DNA of 64,000 bases from Amoebidium appalachense (lineage: Eukaryota > Ichthyosporea): positions 5,766,001 to 5,830,000 of the forward strand of contig CAVNZM010000014.1 in the NCBI GenBank assembly GCA_963693365.1, read 5' to 3'. The position numbers and the translations under genes are program-made. Shown piece by piece: positions 1 through 16,447 of the stretch. Below the pieces are notes generated by a model. The model was not told the origin of the DNA, ran no database searches, and saw only the letters and a program-made list of their open reading frames with translations. How positions within the stretch are numbered: position 1 is the stretch's first letter; each line of letters opens with the position of its first letter.

Positions 1-486
1 GAACCCACATACCTTCATCACGCCCCTCTGCAGATACTATTCGGTGCTTTCTTTAGTGAAACACAAAAAGATCGTGTCTCACCATAATCCTAAATATGTA
101 CTAGCATAAGCTACTAAGTGTTCAACAGTGACGTTTCATCCGGTTGAATGCATTTCACCGATTGTAGTCGTCATTCTCCGAGCCGTAGGAAGTTCAAGTC
201 AACTTGGCAAATAGTAAAACACACAAATCATTCCATTCACCTGGCCAACTTTCAAACAGAATGATTGCAAGCCCTGGGCTCAGCATGTCTCTCAGCATGA
301 TGATTCAGCGGCTTCCTCAAAGCGGAAGATGGCAGTCTTTTCTTCCCTGAGCTGTGATGGAGGATAAAGAGGATTTAGTACACTCCTATGAAGTGTGCAG
401 CAACACACAATGATTTAGAGTACGATTGGAATGGCATCGTGTGTACACCGTGTGGGTGGGTGATATCAGTCACCCCCCCCCCCCCC

Positions 487-517
<31 letters not shown>

Positions 518-680
518 CCCCCCCCCCCCCCTCTCTCTCTCCCCCCCCCCCCCCCCTCCCTCCCCTCCATCCCTCCCCCACTCCCTACCTCTATACCTAC
601 CTACTTCCCTCCTTCTCCATCTCTCTCCCTCTCACCACTCCTTCTTTCTGTTCCTCTCTCTGTGTTGAGTGTGTGTGTGT

Positions 681-779
<99 letters not shown>

Positions 780-799
780 CGCCTGGGAAAACTAAATGC
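1..799. repeat. Kinase 3' flank with poly-C/(CT)n and (GT)n microsatellites
   Basis: No gene is supported here. Positions 1-470 are unique sequence with no recognisable coding signal. Positions about 473-556 alternate C runs with (CT)n, and about 669-779 is a nearly pure (GT)n block. The open frames here (poly-Pro, Cys-Val, His-Thr) are read-through of the simple repeats and not proteins. The block lies just beyond the stop codon of the minus-strand kinase, so part of it may be transcribed as 3' UTR. Confidence 0.8.
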
Positions 800-965
800 T
801 TAAAGTTGCACAAATCTAATCAGTGTGCACTGCCCATCAATGCACCCATATTCAGGCAGCTGGCAGAAGTGTGCATGGTGACGGACATGATCGTAGGACT
901 AGAGAAGGTGGAGAAGTCTTCAATTATTGTTATAATAAAAAGTTTTATTTTTATTTCTATTTTTC

Positions 966-1034
<69 letters not shown>

Positions 1035-1653
1035 GGGGGAGGCAGTGGATGCACAAACCTCATGCTCAAAGTACTTCGTGTCAAGAGGGCCGTCCAAACG
1101 TGGCACAAACGGTGGGCTCAATCGACTGTTATCGACGTCATCCCACGACAAAGACGCAAAAAACGGGTGTGATCTTGCCGATTGCGATGTAAATCTCCGG
1201 CTGGGGTCCTTGGTCAAAAGCCCCCTGATGAGGTGGTGAGCTTGTGGGTCCACGTAGCTGGGAATAGTCACGTGACTCTGTAGTTTCCGGGGGTTAGATG
1301 GTGTTAGTTTATTTTTTTATTGCATCACTTTGGGGTTGGATTATTCCCTCTAATTCGCTGCCCCTTTTTTGACAAACCCCCCTTCTCCCCCCCCTCCCCC
1401 CTCCCCCCTTCCCCTCTCCTTCCCCCCTCTCCTCTTGTTTTTTCTTTTTTTTTATTGCCATCTTCGAGAGGAGAAGGGGGAGAAGGGGGGAGGGGGTGGG
1501 GGTGGGGAACGTTCAAGAAATTCGAAATGCAAACAGTATTGCATTTTTTTCTCCTTTCTTACTCTCTTTCATTCTATTTTCCGCAGCGGGGGAAGCGGGG
1601 GGGGGGGGGGGAGGGGGGGGGATGGGGAGAGGGTTTGGGGTTGTTAGGCAAGT

Positions 1654-1750
<97 letters not shown>

Positions 1751-1991
1751 GTGTGGGTGTGCGTGGGCCGTGCACGCGCGCAGTGTGTGTGTGCGTGTGC
1801 ATGTACATGTGCATGTGCTTGTGTGCGTGCGTGCATGCCTGCGTGCGTGTGTGCGTGCGTGCACGTGCGCGCGCACGTGTCTTCCTTTCTTTCCGAGAGT
1901 CTTCTTTCCTTCTTTCCTTCTTTCTTTCTTGTTTTATCTTGTTTTATTTATTTTATTTTTTTTGGTGGGGGGGGCGGGAGGGGGGAGGGAT

Positions 1992-2030
<39 letters not shown>

Positions 2031-2589
2031 CACATACCTTCAACACCTGCACAAACAGTGTCACCGTGTTGTCAGCCGCAAACGGCGGTGCCCCCGTCAG
2101 CAACTCATACACGAAATTTCCAAACGCCCACATGTCAGCCCGGTGGTCGTAACCGGCCTTTCTGATCATTTCTGGGGGGATGTAGCTCGATGTGCCACAC
2201 ATTGTGTACGCGCGGTCGTCTCGGTCGAGGAATTTGGCGGCGCCAAAATCGACCAATCGTATGTGACCGTCCGCTCCGATCATCACGTTTTCGGGCTGCA
2301 TGAAGTAGGGCTCGGTTAGAAAAGTTTTTTTAATGATACTCACTTAAACTCTAGTACCCCTTTTAGGTTCTTAGAAATTTCTTCAGCCAAAACAAGAAGT
2401 AAAACAACAACACAACTAAAACAACTCGGCTTAAAAAAAATGAACTTCTCTGAAGAATCAGTTATTTAGCGACTTCTCTCCCTTTGCTGACGCCGTTCTT
2501 TCTCTTTCTTTCTGTCTGTCTGTCGGTCTGTCTGTCTTTCTCCCCGCTTCCCTTTTTCTTTCTTTCTTTCTTTCCTTCCTTCCTTCCTC

Positions 2590-2634
<45 letters not shown>

Positions 2635-3886
2635 CCCCCCCCCCCCCCCCCTCTTTTTTTTCCCCTTTTCTTTCTTTCTATTTCTTTTCTTTCTCTTTTC
2701 TTTTCGGGGGGGGAGGGGGGGGGGGGGAGGGGGGGGGGGGGGGAGGGAGGATATCTTCACAAGATACCCACCTTCAGGTCGCGGTATACAATGGCCGGTC
2801 TAGCCACATAGTGCAAGTAGTAGAGTGCAGACAGTACCTCGGCAGCATAAAACCGAGCATTGGTCAGGCAGAAACCCCCGTGTGTTGCATCGATGTAGTC
2901 GTAAAGCTCGCCGCCTGGCGCATACTCGAGGATGAAGTATGCGTGGTGGTAGTCTTGGAACGCACCGTGTAGTCGCACCTAGAAAAACAAAAAAAAATTT
3001 AAACGTTAGCGACTCATGGCAGGAATAGTGGTTGAGACAAACACCAGTATATATTCGCTCTGTTCGCCAGGTCATTAAAAAGAGTTATACTGAACAGATA
3101 CCAGCTGCAGCCAGCCCCAAACACTGGTAAAGCTTATATTTCACGCAAAAATACCACCCGCCCAGGTAGCACACAGTATAGTGACATGCAACGGCACACA
3201 AACTGACATTTTGGCTATGACACATAAGCACGTGCACACGTGCACACGTGCACACACTTTCAAGCCCACATATAAGCAACACTAACGTTTGCGCTAAAAA
3301 CCTGAAAGTCCATAAAGATCTTCACTCGTGGTGTTGACCCTGGGCTAGGTGTGTTGGACTACTAGTAGTTAGGTTTGGCGACGATGTGTTAGCTTAACTG
3401 ATTGCACCTTTAGCATCCTAGGCTATAGGGTACGGTCGGTGCTGTTTGGAAGACGGTAGTTCCTATGAGGGCCCCCAGGGGGGTCCCCCCAAAGGCAAAC
3501 CGGGGTAAAATAAAAAAAAATAAAAACCAAAAATCTTCACTTACCACAAAACGACAACCTGCCGAGTGTGCCAAAGCCAACAGTTCCGTCGCCAGCTGTT
3601 TCTGACCTATCAGCCCATTTTTCCTCACCGCCTTAACCACTACAGGCTTGCTTGTCTCCTTGTGCACACATAAAACGGCACGTCCAAACGTCCCCTGGCC
3701 CAAAGTCTCAACTGAGGCGAAGTCATTGCATGTTGTGTCAGTGGTGAAGAGGCTGGTGGGTAGCATCACAGTGCGCATGTATGCGTGATTTTGCCCATCT
3801 GATGTTGCGGAGGCACCTGCTTCTGTAGCTTTCCTTCTTCCTTTAAGGTCCCCTTGCCTGTCCATTGTATCGACCGTGCAGGTCAT
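800..3886 (-). CDS. AGC-family serine/threonine protein kinase (PKA/PKG-like), five exons
   Basis: Exons on the minus strand: 3886-3545, 2978-2772, 2295-2038, 1277-1059 and 898-800. All four introns are GT-AG and phase 0, giving a 374-residue protein. Visible kinase landmarks: Gly loop LGQGTFG (about residues 62-68), ATP lysine in VVVKAVRK (K85), catalytic loop YRDLKPEN (D181, split by intron 2), DFG at 199-201, and activation loop YTMCGT with T214 where PDK1 phosphorylates AGC kinases. A PPE replaces the usual APE (223-225). The HPFF and DTKYFE motifs belong to the AGC C-terminal tail and match PKA/PKG best. The last exon (32 codons after the acceptor TTCTCTAG) is an inference from an open phase-compatible frame, and no clear C-terminal FxxF motif is seen. 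Upstream of the Gly loop is an unconserved extension of about 57 residues; M8 is an alternative start. Substrate and cyclic-nucleotide dependence cannot be told; no regulatory domain is present. Confidence 0.85.
967..1033. repeat. Homopolymer junction T30-G37 inside kinase intron 4
   Basis: An uninterrupted run of about 30 T is followed directly by about 37 G. On the transcribed (minus) strand this reads poly-C then poly-A within a 160-nt intron. Together the two runs fill about 40% of that intron. Confidence 0.9.
1654..2027. repeat. (GT)n, alternating CG/GT and poly-G tracts in kinase intron 3
   Basis: Pure (GT)n runs from about 1654 to 1750, then degenerate alternating purine-pyrimidine sequence with CGCGCG islands to about 1880. 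A T-rich stretch follows, then poly-G at about 1996-2027 that stops 10 bases from the exon 3 donor. Alternating purine-pyrimidine tracts of this kind can adopt Z-DNA. Confidence 0.85.
2580..2755. repeat. (CT)n, poly-C and poly-G tracts in kinase intron 2
   Basis: On the plus strand (CT)n runs to about 2631, then a C run, then a T/C-rich stretch, then several G runs up to about 2750. The G runs end about 20 bases from the exon 2 donor. This 476-nt intron is mostly simple sequence. Confidence 0.85.
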
Positions 3887-5384
3887 TATTCTGGATGTGT
3901 AGTAGTCGAGTTGAGGGATCTTAAAGTTCTATTACAGATAAGTGTAGGACTGGTCAAGAGAGTGCATGCGCATGTAAGCTACGGGAATTGGTTTCACGTG
4001 AGTTGTGTTTTATGGCATAGGTGTTAGGAGCGAGCCGTAAATTGATAAGTTCTTGGGCAATGAATGTGACTGAACTCCGAAAGTCCGGATACTGATAGGC
4101 ACATGGGCAGTCACCATCGTCTGGAGCACTTGCTAAATCCTTCTAAATGCAAATGGCGCTGATGTGCCGAGTGTCTTAAAGACTCATACTACATATGATG
4201 GGGCCCAATAAAAAGTGACAGTAACTGTAAATTACCTACACTTACGATTCGTTCGCCTGCTTTCCTTATTGTTTTGGGTTCGTTGTTCCCGCAGAGTTAG
4301 AACTGCGTCACTCCAGCAGAATGGATAGCGTTATCGCTAACTGAGGGCGTTGTCTTGTGTTCGCGACAGTTCGGTAGGAATGCCAAATTAAAGAAATCGA
4401 TGATACCTTGGATTTAGAAGATTGGTTGCTTGTCATCGGTCAAATCATCAACACAAAAAATAAACAATGAAACATATATCACGCTGTAAATATTAGCTGC
4501 TTTAGATGATGTTTTGATTGCTTACCATGTAGACTATAGCACTAATTAGCCTAATTTAGGTCTGGACCTAAGGCATCAACATCGACTCGACGAGCGTGCC
4601 GCTGGCCAAGTTGAGCCTTGGGCGGTCCCGGTGTGATTGGATTGGTAGTTTATTCTTACCTATTTAGGAAATTTACCTAGCGAGTTGCTCGCTAGTTACA
4701 CTGTCATCTTTAAACCTGAAATTATTGATCTCACACAGACAGCCGCATTCCTGTGAAAAGGGCAGGGTTTGCCTTACGAATCGTATCGGCCCAAAATACG
4801 ATTCCTTAAGCACAGGGGCCAAACCGGTTAGCACTGTAGGGTGCCGTATTCGCCGTTCAACGCCACCTTAAACCCGAAAAAAGCCACTTGACGTGGAGCG
4901 CCAGGTCCACTGAACTCAGGGCCAGTGGACCTAAACACCATAAATATATATTTATAACCCAGTGGAGTGGAAGTGGAATACAGGCAAAGTTGCCAAAATA
5001 TATATGCGCCACCTTTCAAACAAGCCACCACTCCTAAAACATATTTCAAGCCCTGACATACAGCCAATCGTGTGCGTTTCCGATGGCTGTCATTGCTGAT
5101 AACGATTAAGGAGAGCCAATGGGCGTCAAGACTCGCACAACCGCATATGCGTTGCGATCTGTGACGCCACGGCATCTTATCGAAGTTTTTCTTCTCTGAG
5201 TCTAGATCTTTTTTATTGTTATTGTTCTCTCCTCCGGGCAGCCACGTGCATTTGCTGTCGTGGTTGATTATGCTTCATGTTTCATCTGCAATGCCCCCAT
5301 ATCAGCCACAGAAGTTCATGGGTTCCCTGCTGGTCACGTCCGACCAGCATGCAAAATTTCACGTGTGCCGCACAGGCGCACACA
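3887..5384. other. Intergenic, no gene recognised
   Basis: Unique, moderately AT-rich sequence upstream of the kinase start codon. It has no long microsatellite, no convincing ORF, no tRNA-like structure and no clear TATA box near the kinase. It presumably contains the kinase promoter, but I cannot point to an element. Confidence 0.6.
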
Positions 5385-5780
5385 GGCACCGTTCCAGCGT
5401 CCCGCGTTGTGGCCGCACATCGCAGATGGCAGCGTTTGTGTGCATAGTCTGCACACTGCACAGTGACATCACTTGGCGCATGGACAGATCTCAAATGATA
5501 CCCTTGAAACATAGAGACTGGGTTGGAGATGAGAGAGAGAGGTCCGAGGCTGCGCAGAGATAATGATTGTCACACGTCTGTCATGATAGATAATGGAGCC
5601 TCGACCGTCAATCAACGACAACTTGCTTTTGAGACGTGTGCTCGTACGCGTGTGATACAGCGCATGCGCATGGTTTTATGTCCATGCGCCAAGTGATGTC
5701 ACTGTGCAGTGTGCAGACTATGCACACAAACGCTGCCATCTGCGATGTGCGGCCACAACGCGGGACGCTGGAACGGTGCC
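5385..5780. repeat. Perfect 102-bp inverted repeat with 192-bp spacer
   Basis: Positions 5385-5486 and 5679-5780 are exact reverse complements over 102 bases (compared base by base), around a spacer at 5487-5678. Identity ends abruptly at both sides. The arms hold no microsatellite and no recognisable transposase remnant. A transcript would fold into a 102-bp perfect hairpin. It could be a foldback transposable element, a recent inverted duplication or a hairpin-RNA source. Confidence 0.9.
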
Positions 5781-6120
5781 GCCTATACGTACCATCAACT
5801 TATCACACCTCGTTTAAATTTCGTCACTCGCCTGCGCAGGATCAGTCGCCGCCGGGGGCCGTCACGCCACGCGAACGGTCTGTCTGTCTGTGGTGACGGA
5901 CGTCCCTGGCGGTTATGTGGGCTTACATGATTGTTGTGCACACGTGCAAGCATGCGCACCGGTACCCGGCCCTGGGTGCATGTCACAGACAACAAGACGT
6001 CGGTGCCGAGCGCAGAGCGGGAACAAGGCTGTTGTGTAACATGCTGTTCTGTACCAAGAGGTCGACGAGAACGTTATGCTGTACAATGCTCTAACCTAGA
6101 AATAAATAAAACACAGCTCG
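5781..6120. other. Intergenic spacer, nothing recognised
   Basis: Unique sequence between the inverted repeat and the microsatellite cluster. Short open frames exist on both strands but show no family resemblance. Confidence 0.5.
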
Positions 6121-7115
<995 letters not shown>

Positions 7116-7199
7116 TTCAACTTTTATATTTGCACGTGTGATGTATCATACTGAGCGATCATTATGAGAATTGACAGGCTACATGTCACTGATGCGGGC

Positions 7200-11300
<4,101 letters not shown>

Positions 11301-11966
11301 GAACAACACGAAGACTAAAAAAAAAAAAAAAAAGAGCAATTTCGAAAAGCCCTGCGTGTGATGGCCAGTTGTCCAGTTTTCTGCATTGCCGCAACAAAAC
11401 CAAACGCAAAAGAAAGGGCAAGGAAATCACGGAGAGGACATGCAGGAGAGCTAATGAGACGGCAACACGACGTGGTGCAAGTGTGTAGTGAGGAACCAAA
11501 GAAAAAGGAACAGGGGAGGAGGAGGAGGAGGAAGAGAAAGAGAATGGTGGTTATGGTGGTGGGGTTGGCGGGGGAATAGAACTTGCCCGTGCAAGGAAAA
11601 ACGGAGAGAAACAGCCAGATAAAGGTTGGGTGGTTGCAAATGGGAACAAAACTCGTCAACCTCAATATTAGGGAATGAAACATAAGGCAGCGTCATCTGC
11701 CACTTACAGGAACCTGCGAAGATTGTGGCAAAGCTAAGAGGTGTTCGAGGGGTAAAAATTGGACTAAACGGAGGAAGAAAAGGAGGAAAAGGAGGGAGGA
11801 GGGAGGAAGGGAGTGAGGGGGGAAAGGGGATGGAGCCAAGTTTTACGGTTTTCGGCCGGCTCAATTAATCGATGCTGATCACAACCAAATCAATGCTTCA
11901 GTAGTGAAGTCTTTTGACAAGCTGATTTCGCACAGACTTTGAGTTGATCAACACAACAGCCAACAC
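11301..11966. other. Intergenic, no gene recognised
   Basis: Purine-rich sequence with (AGG)n near 11515-11535 and about 11770-11830. No supported coding region or RNA gene. Confidence 0.5.
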
Positions 11967-12377
11967 ATGAACCGTTTCACGCGAGCTCCCAAAGTTCGAA
12001 GCCCTACTAACGGACAACCCTCCTTATCGGATCCAGAAAATTTCAAAGTGGAGACTTATAGCACTCCAAACTGCATGGCCCCATTGGCCACCGGCCACGA
12101 CTTCAAGTGTGATCCTGCCACGTGCGACTGTGACCTCAGCCGCCGTATGGTAAACTATACTTCTATTTTCAAGGGTATGAGTTGGCGCGTGATCAGTCGC
12201 TTCGGAAGGAAAGTTTTGTCAGCCTTGAAAAATAAGAGCTATGTAGGTACCTTAGTAGCAGAGTGTGACCATATCGATATCCAGTCCCGTTACTTTGTTG
12301 GTGCATTAGTCTGCCAAACAAATGACGTAACATACACGAAGAAGATTTTCCACTTACATGATAACATTCTTTCATAG
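11967..12377 (+). CDS. Hypothetical protein, 136 codons, unspliced ORF
   Basis: An intact ORF in unique, repeat-free sequence, which is rare in this window. The product is basic to neutral, with a short cysteine cluster (C-x11-C-x4-C-x-C) near residues 36-55, and shows no domain I recognise. There is no signal peptide or membrane segment. The ATG is the first in frame and follows an A-rich leader. It could be a lineage-specific gene, one exon of a larger gene or a chance ORF. Support is its length and ordinary composition only. Confidence 0.35.
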   Translation: MNRFTRAPKVRSPTNGQPSLSDPENFKVETYSTPNCMAPLATGHDFKCDPATCDCDLSRRMVNYTSIFKGMSWRVISRFGRKVLSALKNKSYVGTLVAECDHIDIQSRYFVGALVCQTNDVTYTKKIFHLHDNILS

Positions 12378-12982
12378 AGTTAACAAATTTAGACTACACC
12401 AAAGGGTTGAAAAGCCGGCCATGCCAACGGTGATCATGACTCAAAACTCAAAAAAACGTTGTGTCAAGTTCGCTCGTGTGGAGAAAGCTTGTACTCGAAC
12501 AGAATCATAGAATCTTTTTTTGTTTTTTAATTTCAAACCCGCAATAGCTTAGTCCACCTGTGAAGCAGACAGCTTCTTCTTTGGCACTTTCATTGTGCAG
12601 CTGAGTTTCTTTGATTCTCTCTCATGTTATGCTTGTGTCCTTCAAAGTTGTCACCCTTACCACCTACACTCAAGTGGAACCCCTGTGGGCAGTAGCGCTA
12701 AAGCGTGCGAGTGGCTTTTGGAAAGGAATTCCGGAGTCAGTTTCTAGTCGTAACACATTCAGACAAAATTACTTAGCCTAGGCCCCCAAATACCAAAGTT
12801 TCGTGAGGCTGCAGCCTACTTACCCACTTTACTCCTTCATCATAGATCGGTGAATTTCCATTAGAAACATTGACTTCACCGTCACTGTACCACACAAAGA
12901 ATGCAAGAGACAAGCATCCAGCAAACCAGGTGACACACTTCTTCCGTTCGTCCAGAAAGGAAGGGGGGAAAAAACAACGGAA
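12378..12982. other. Region upstream of the zinc-finger gene
   Basis: Unique sequence with no convincing ORF. It is followed by an A-rich leader directly before the zinc-finger ATG at 12983. It probably holds that gene's promoter, but no TATA box is evident. Confidence 0.5.
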
Positions 12983-13312
12983 ATGGATTACCAACTTTTT
13001 TGGGATCTAAACAAGTCCACACGTCCTTTTCCCTGCCCGCATGATGGGTGCCGGCGTGGTTTTTCACGCCAACGACACTTGTTAGAACATCTAAGGACAC
13101 ACACCGGCGAAAAACCATTTAGATGCACATGGAGAGACTGCCAAGCAACATTTACTGTTTCTGGAAGCTTGAAAAAGCACATGAGAGTGCATACGGGGGA
13201 GAAACCGTACCAATGTTCTTGGGAGGGATGTAATGCGTCTTTTTCGCTTTCAAGCAACTTGGCCAGACACGTAAGGACGCACACGGCACCTTCCAAGCAG
13301 TAAGTGATGGGG

Positions 13313-13368
<56 letters not shown>

Positions 13369-13730
13369 TCTTGTTTCACAGCCCCGCTTGCCTTGTTTTG
13401 TCTCTCTTTGCCGGGTGCCCTTCACTCTTTTTGCTTTCTTCCAAGTTCTCCCCTGTTAGAGATCTTTGTTCCATTCAGTGCATCCCCCCCCCCCCCCCCC
13501 CCCCCCCCCCCCGCCCCGCCCCTTCCCACCCATCCACCCCACCCCCTCCTCCCCACCCACCCCACCTCCCCCCCCCCCACCTCCCCCCCGCTGCCAATAA
13601 TTCGAATCATCCCCACGGCCTACCTACCCATTCGGCCCTTCCCACTTTCCAGTGCTTCTCCCTTCCTTTTGGTGAAACCGTTGCCATAGTGACTGCGCAA
13701 ACGAGGGGAACATCTGGTCCCCCCCCTTCC

Positions 13731-13795
<65 letters not shown>

Positions 13796-14116
13796 CGTTT
13801 GCCCGATCTCTAGCTCTGTGCTTCGGCTTTTCATCCCCCCCCCCTCCCCCCTCCCCCCCCCCCCCCCCCCGCCCCCTTCCCGCTTGAGCGTATCTCCTCG
13901 CATGTTAAACCACGAACGAAAGTTTAGTAGTGATTATTTTCTTAGCCTCGTCATCCCCCTCCCCAGCCGCTCCCCCCTCCCCCTTCCCCCTTGCCCCTCC
14001 CCTCCAAAGCACGTTCTTGCATATGCCCCCCTTCTTCGCCCTCCTTTCTCACGGGGGAGGAGGGGGAGAGGGGGGGGGGGGGGAGGGAGGGGGGGCACCA
14101 CACAACACATACACAA

Positions 14117-14148
<32 letters not shown>

Positions 14149-14179
14149 CATTACTCACCTGCGAACGAGCGCACGCGCG

Positions 14180-14214
<35 letters not shown>

Positions 14215-14727
14215 CACAAGCAGGCCCTTGTGCCTTTCTTTCTTTGTGCATGGCTCAACTTGTGTTTACTTATAACTTTCTTCCTTATCTTTGTCCGAGG
14301 GCCATTTTGCTTGCATGCCAACCTGCCCCCCCCCTCTCCCCGCCCCTCCTCCCCCCCTTTTCCACCTCACTTCACCCCCCGCTTCCGCACCCACACACTT
14401 AATTATTACAGACGCAAATTGTATGTTTTGAATAACTGTGCCCTCTGTATATGCTGTATATTTCTTTTTTCTCGAAATCTTTTCACTGTGCTCTAGATGT
14501 AATCGATGATGCTAGCTTTCTACCGAAAACTACCCCCTCCCCCCCCCTACCCCCCTTTTCCTCTCAAGCCACACACACACATATGCGTGTGCGCGCGCGC
14601 GCACGCACGCACACACACACACACACATACACTCACTCACTCACTCACTCACTCACTCACTCACTCACTCATACACACTCACGCCCACCCACCCACACCC
14701 ACACACACACACACACACACAGACACA

Positions 14728-14778
<51 letters not shown>

Positions 14779-15147
14779 CAACACACAGAATGACAAACTG
14801 TGGACATGTAGGTTCCGAAGATATGCTCAATTCTGTATTCTTTCTGATTGTATTATTTATTTGTTCTTTTGTTTATGTCACTACACACATCTACAATACA
14901 TGTCAACCGTCATGAGCTTGTACTTAACACTGTGTAGGACACCATCCCCCCTCCCCCCCCCCCCCCCCTAAGGGGTCGAAACTCAGACGCAATTGATGAC
15001 TTGGGTCCTCCCTGAGGATGGGCTCTGCTTATGACGCATACTGTGCACATGGCTGATGTTGCATACTTGAATGTTTGCCTTTGCATGTGTCCTGCACCAT
15101 GCTTCTCGTCGTGTATGCGTACTTTGTACCGTGTTCCGCATTCAAAA

Positions 15148-15178
<31 letters not shown>

Positions 15179-16354
15179 CCCTCTCCTTATGTTGCAGACT
15201 GCGCGCATTGCCGATGTTGCATACTTGGTTATTTCCCTTTGCATGTGTCCTGCACCGTGTTTCTCATCGTGTAGTTGTACTTGGTGCCGTGTTTCACATC
15301 CCTCTCCCCTCCCTCCCCTGCACCCTCCCCCTCCCCCCAGTGGAGACCGCTTTACTTCCATGCAACCGAGCATGGTTGCTCTGTGTCGTGCATCTGTAAG
15401 CACATACGCATTTTTCGCTGCACTGCATTAGTTTGCACACACATCTTCACCGTTTTGCTCACCTTGCTTGCATAAGCAACCCTGATCGTCTTTGATCAAG
15501 ACGGGTTGACCCGCCCAAGTTCAGTTGATGCTGCTGTCTGAGTTGGAGCGTTGTATATACGCGGGCTAAGGGGTCGAAACTCAGACGCAATTGATGACTT
15601 GGGTCCTCCCTGAGGATGGGCTCTGCTTATGACGCATACTGTGCACATGGCTGATGTTGCATACTTGAATGTTTGCCTTTTGCATGTATCCTGCACCATG
15701 TATCTCGTCGTGTATGCGTACTTCGTACCGTGTTCCGCATTCAACCCCCCTCTCCCCCCCCCCCCCCCCCCCCCTCCCCCCTCTTCGACTTCGACCGCCA
15801 CCCTTGCAGTGAAAAATGTGATATTACGTGCACCTGCTGATGTGTCTCGTTGTTTTGGTTTATAAGGCTGTGTGTCTGTTGGCTACATCACTTGAATTCT
15901 TCGTTCTCGGTGCCTGCGCTATGTTTTCTCTGTCAAACACGGTACCTCGTACTCTTCCTCCCTGTTGCATACTTGGGGGGGGGGGGGGGGGAGGGGGGAG
16001 GGGGAGGGGGGTTATGTTTTTATCTCTCTGATTTTGGAATGTTTTTGCTTGCATGGTTGCCAGCCTCTAATCAATCCATCCTTTTCCACCCCTCCCTCCA
16101 CCCCTTCCCCTGCGCCTCTACATGTTCAAGTACACACACAATGCACACTCACACACACACAAATCTCTCTCTCCCTCCCTCCCTCCCTTCTTCCCTCCCT
16201 CCCTCCCTCCCTCCCTCCCTCCCTCCCTCCCTCCCTCTCGCTCTCTCACCTACTCACTCATTCTCTGGCTCGCACACACATGCACACACACAAACATACA
16301 TACAACCACACACATGCCTGGAAAAACCCCACCCACGCTTGCACGCGCACAAAT

Positions 16355-16395
<41 letters not shown>

Positions 16396-16409
16396 CAAAA
16401 GCCCCATAC

Positions 16410-16447
<38 letters not shown>

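Noticed and set aside
388-1271. Long ORFs of poly-Pro, poly-Gly, Cys-Val, Thr-His or Arg-Glu composition here and throughout the window
   Set aside because: They are translations of poly-C, poly-G, (GT)n, (CA)n and (GA)n tracts, open in many frames at once, and carry no domain.
14629-14672. Possible telomere-like or CRISPR-like regular repeat
   Set aside because: It is a simple (ACTC)n tetranucleotide array without spacers, not a telomere unit and not a CRISPR array.
15560-15640. C/D-box snoRNA inside the repeated element (TGATGA and CTGA words)
   Set aside because: The box sequences are imperfect and no terminal stem is present. The tRNA-like head explains the region better.
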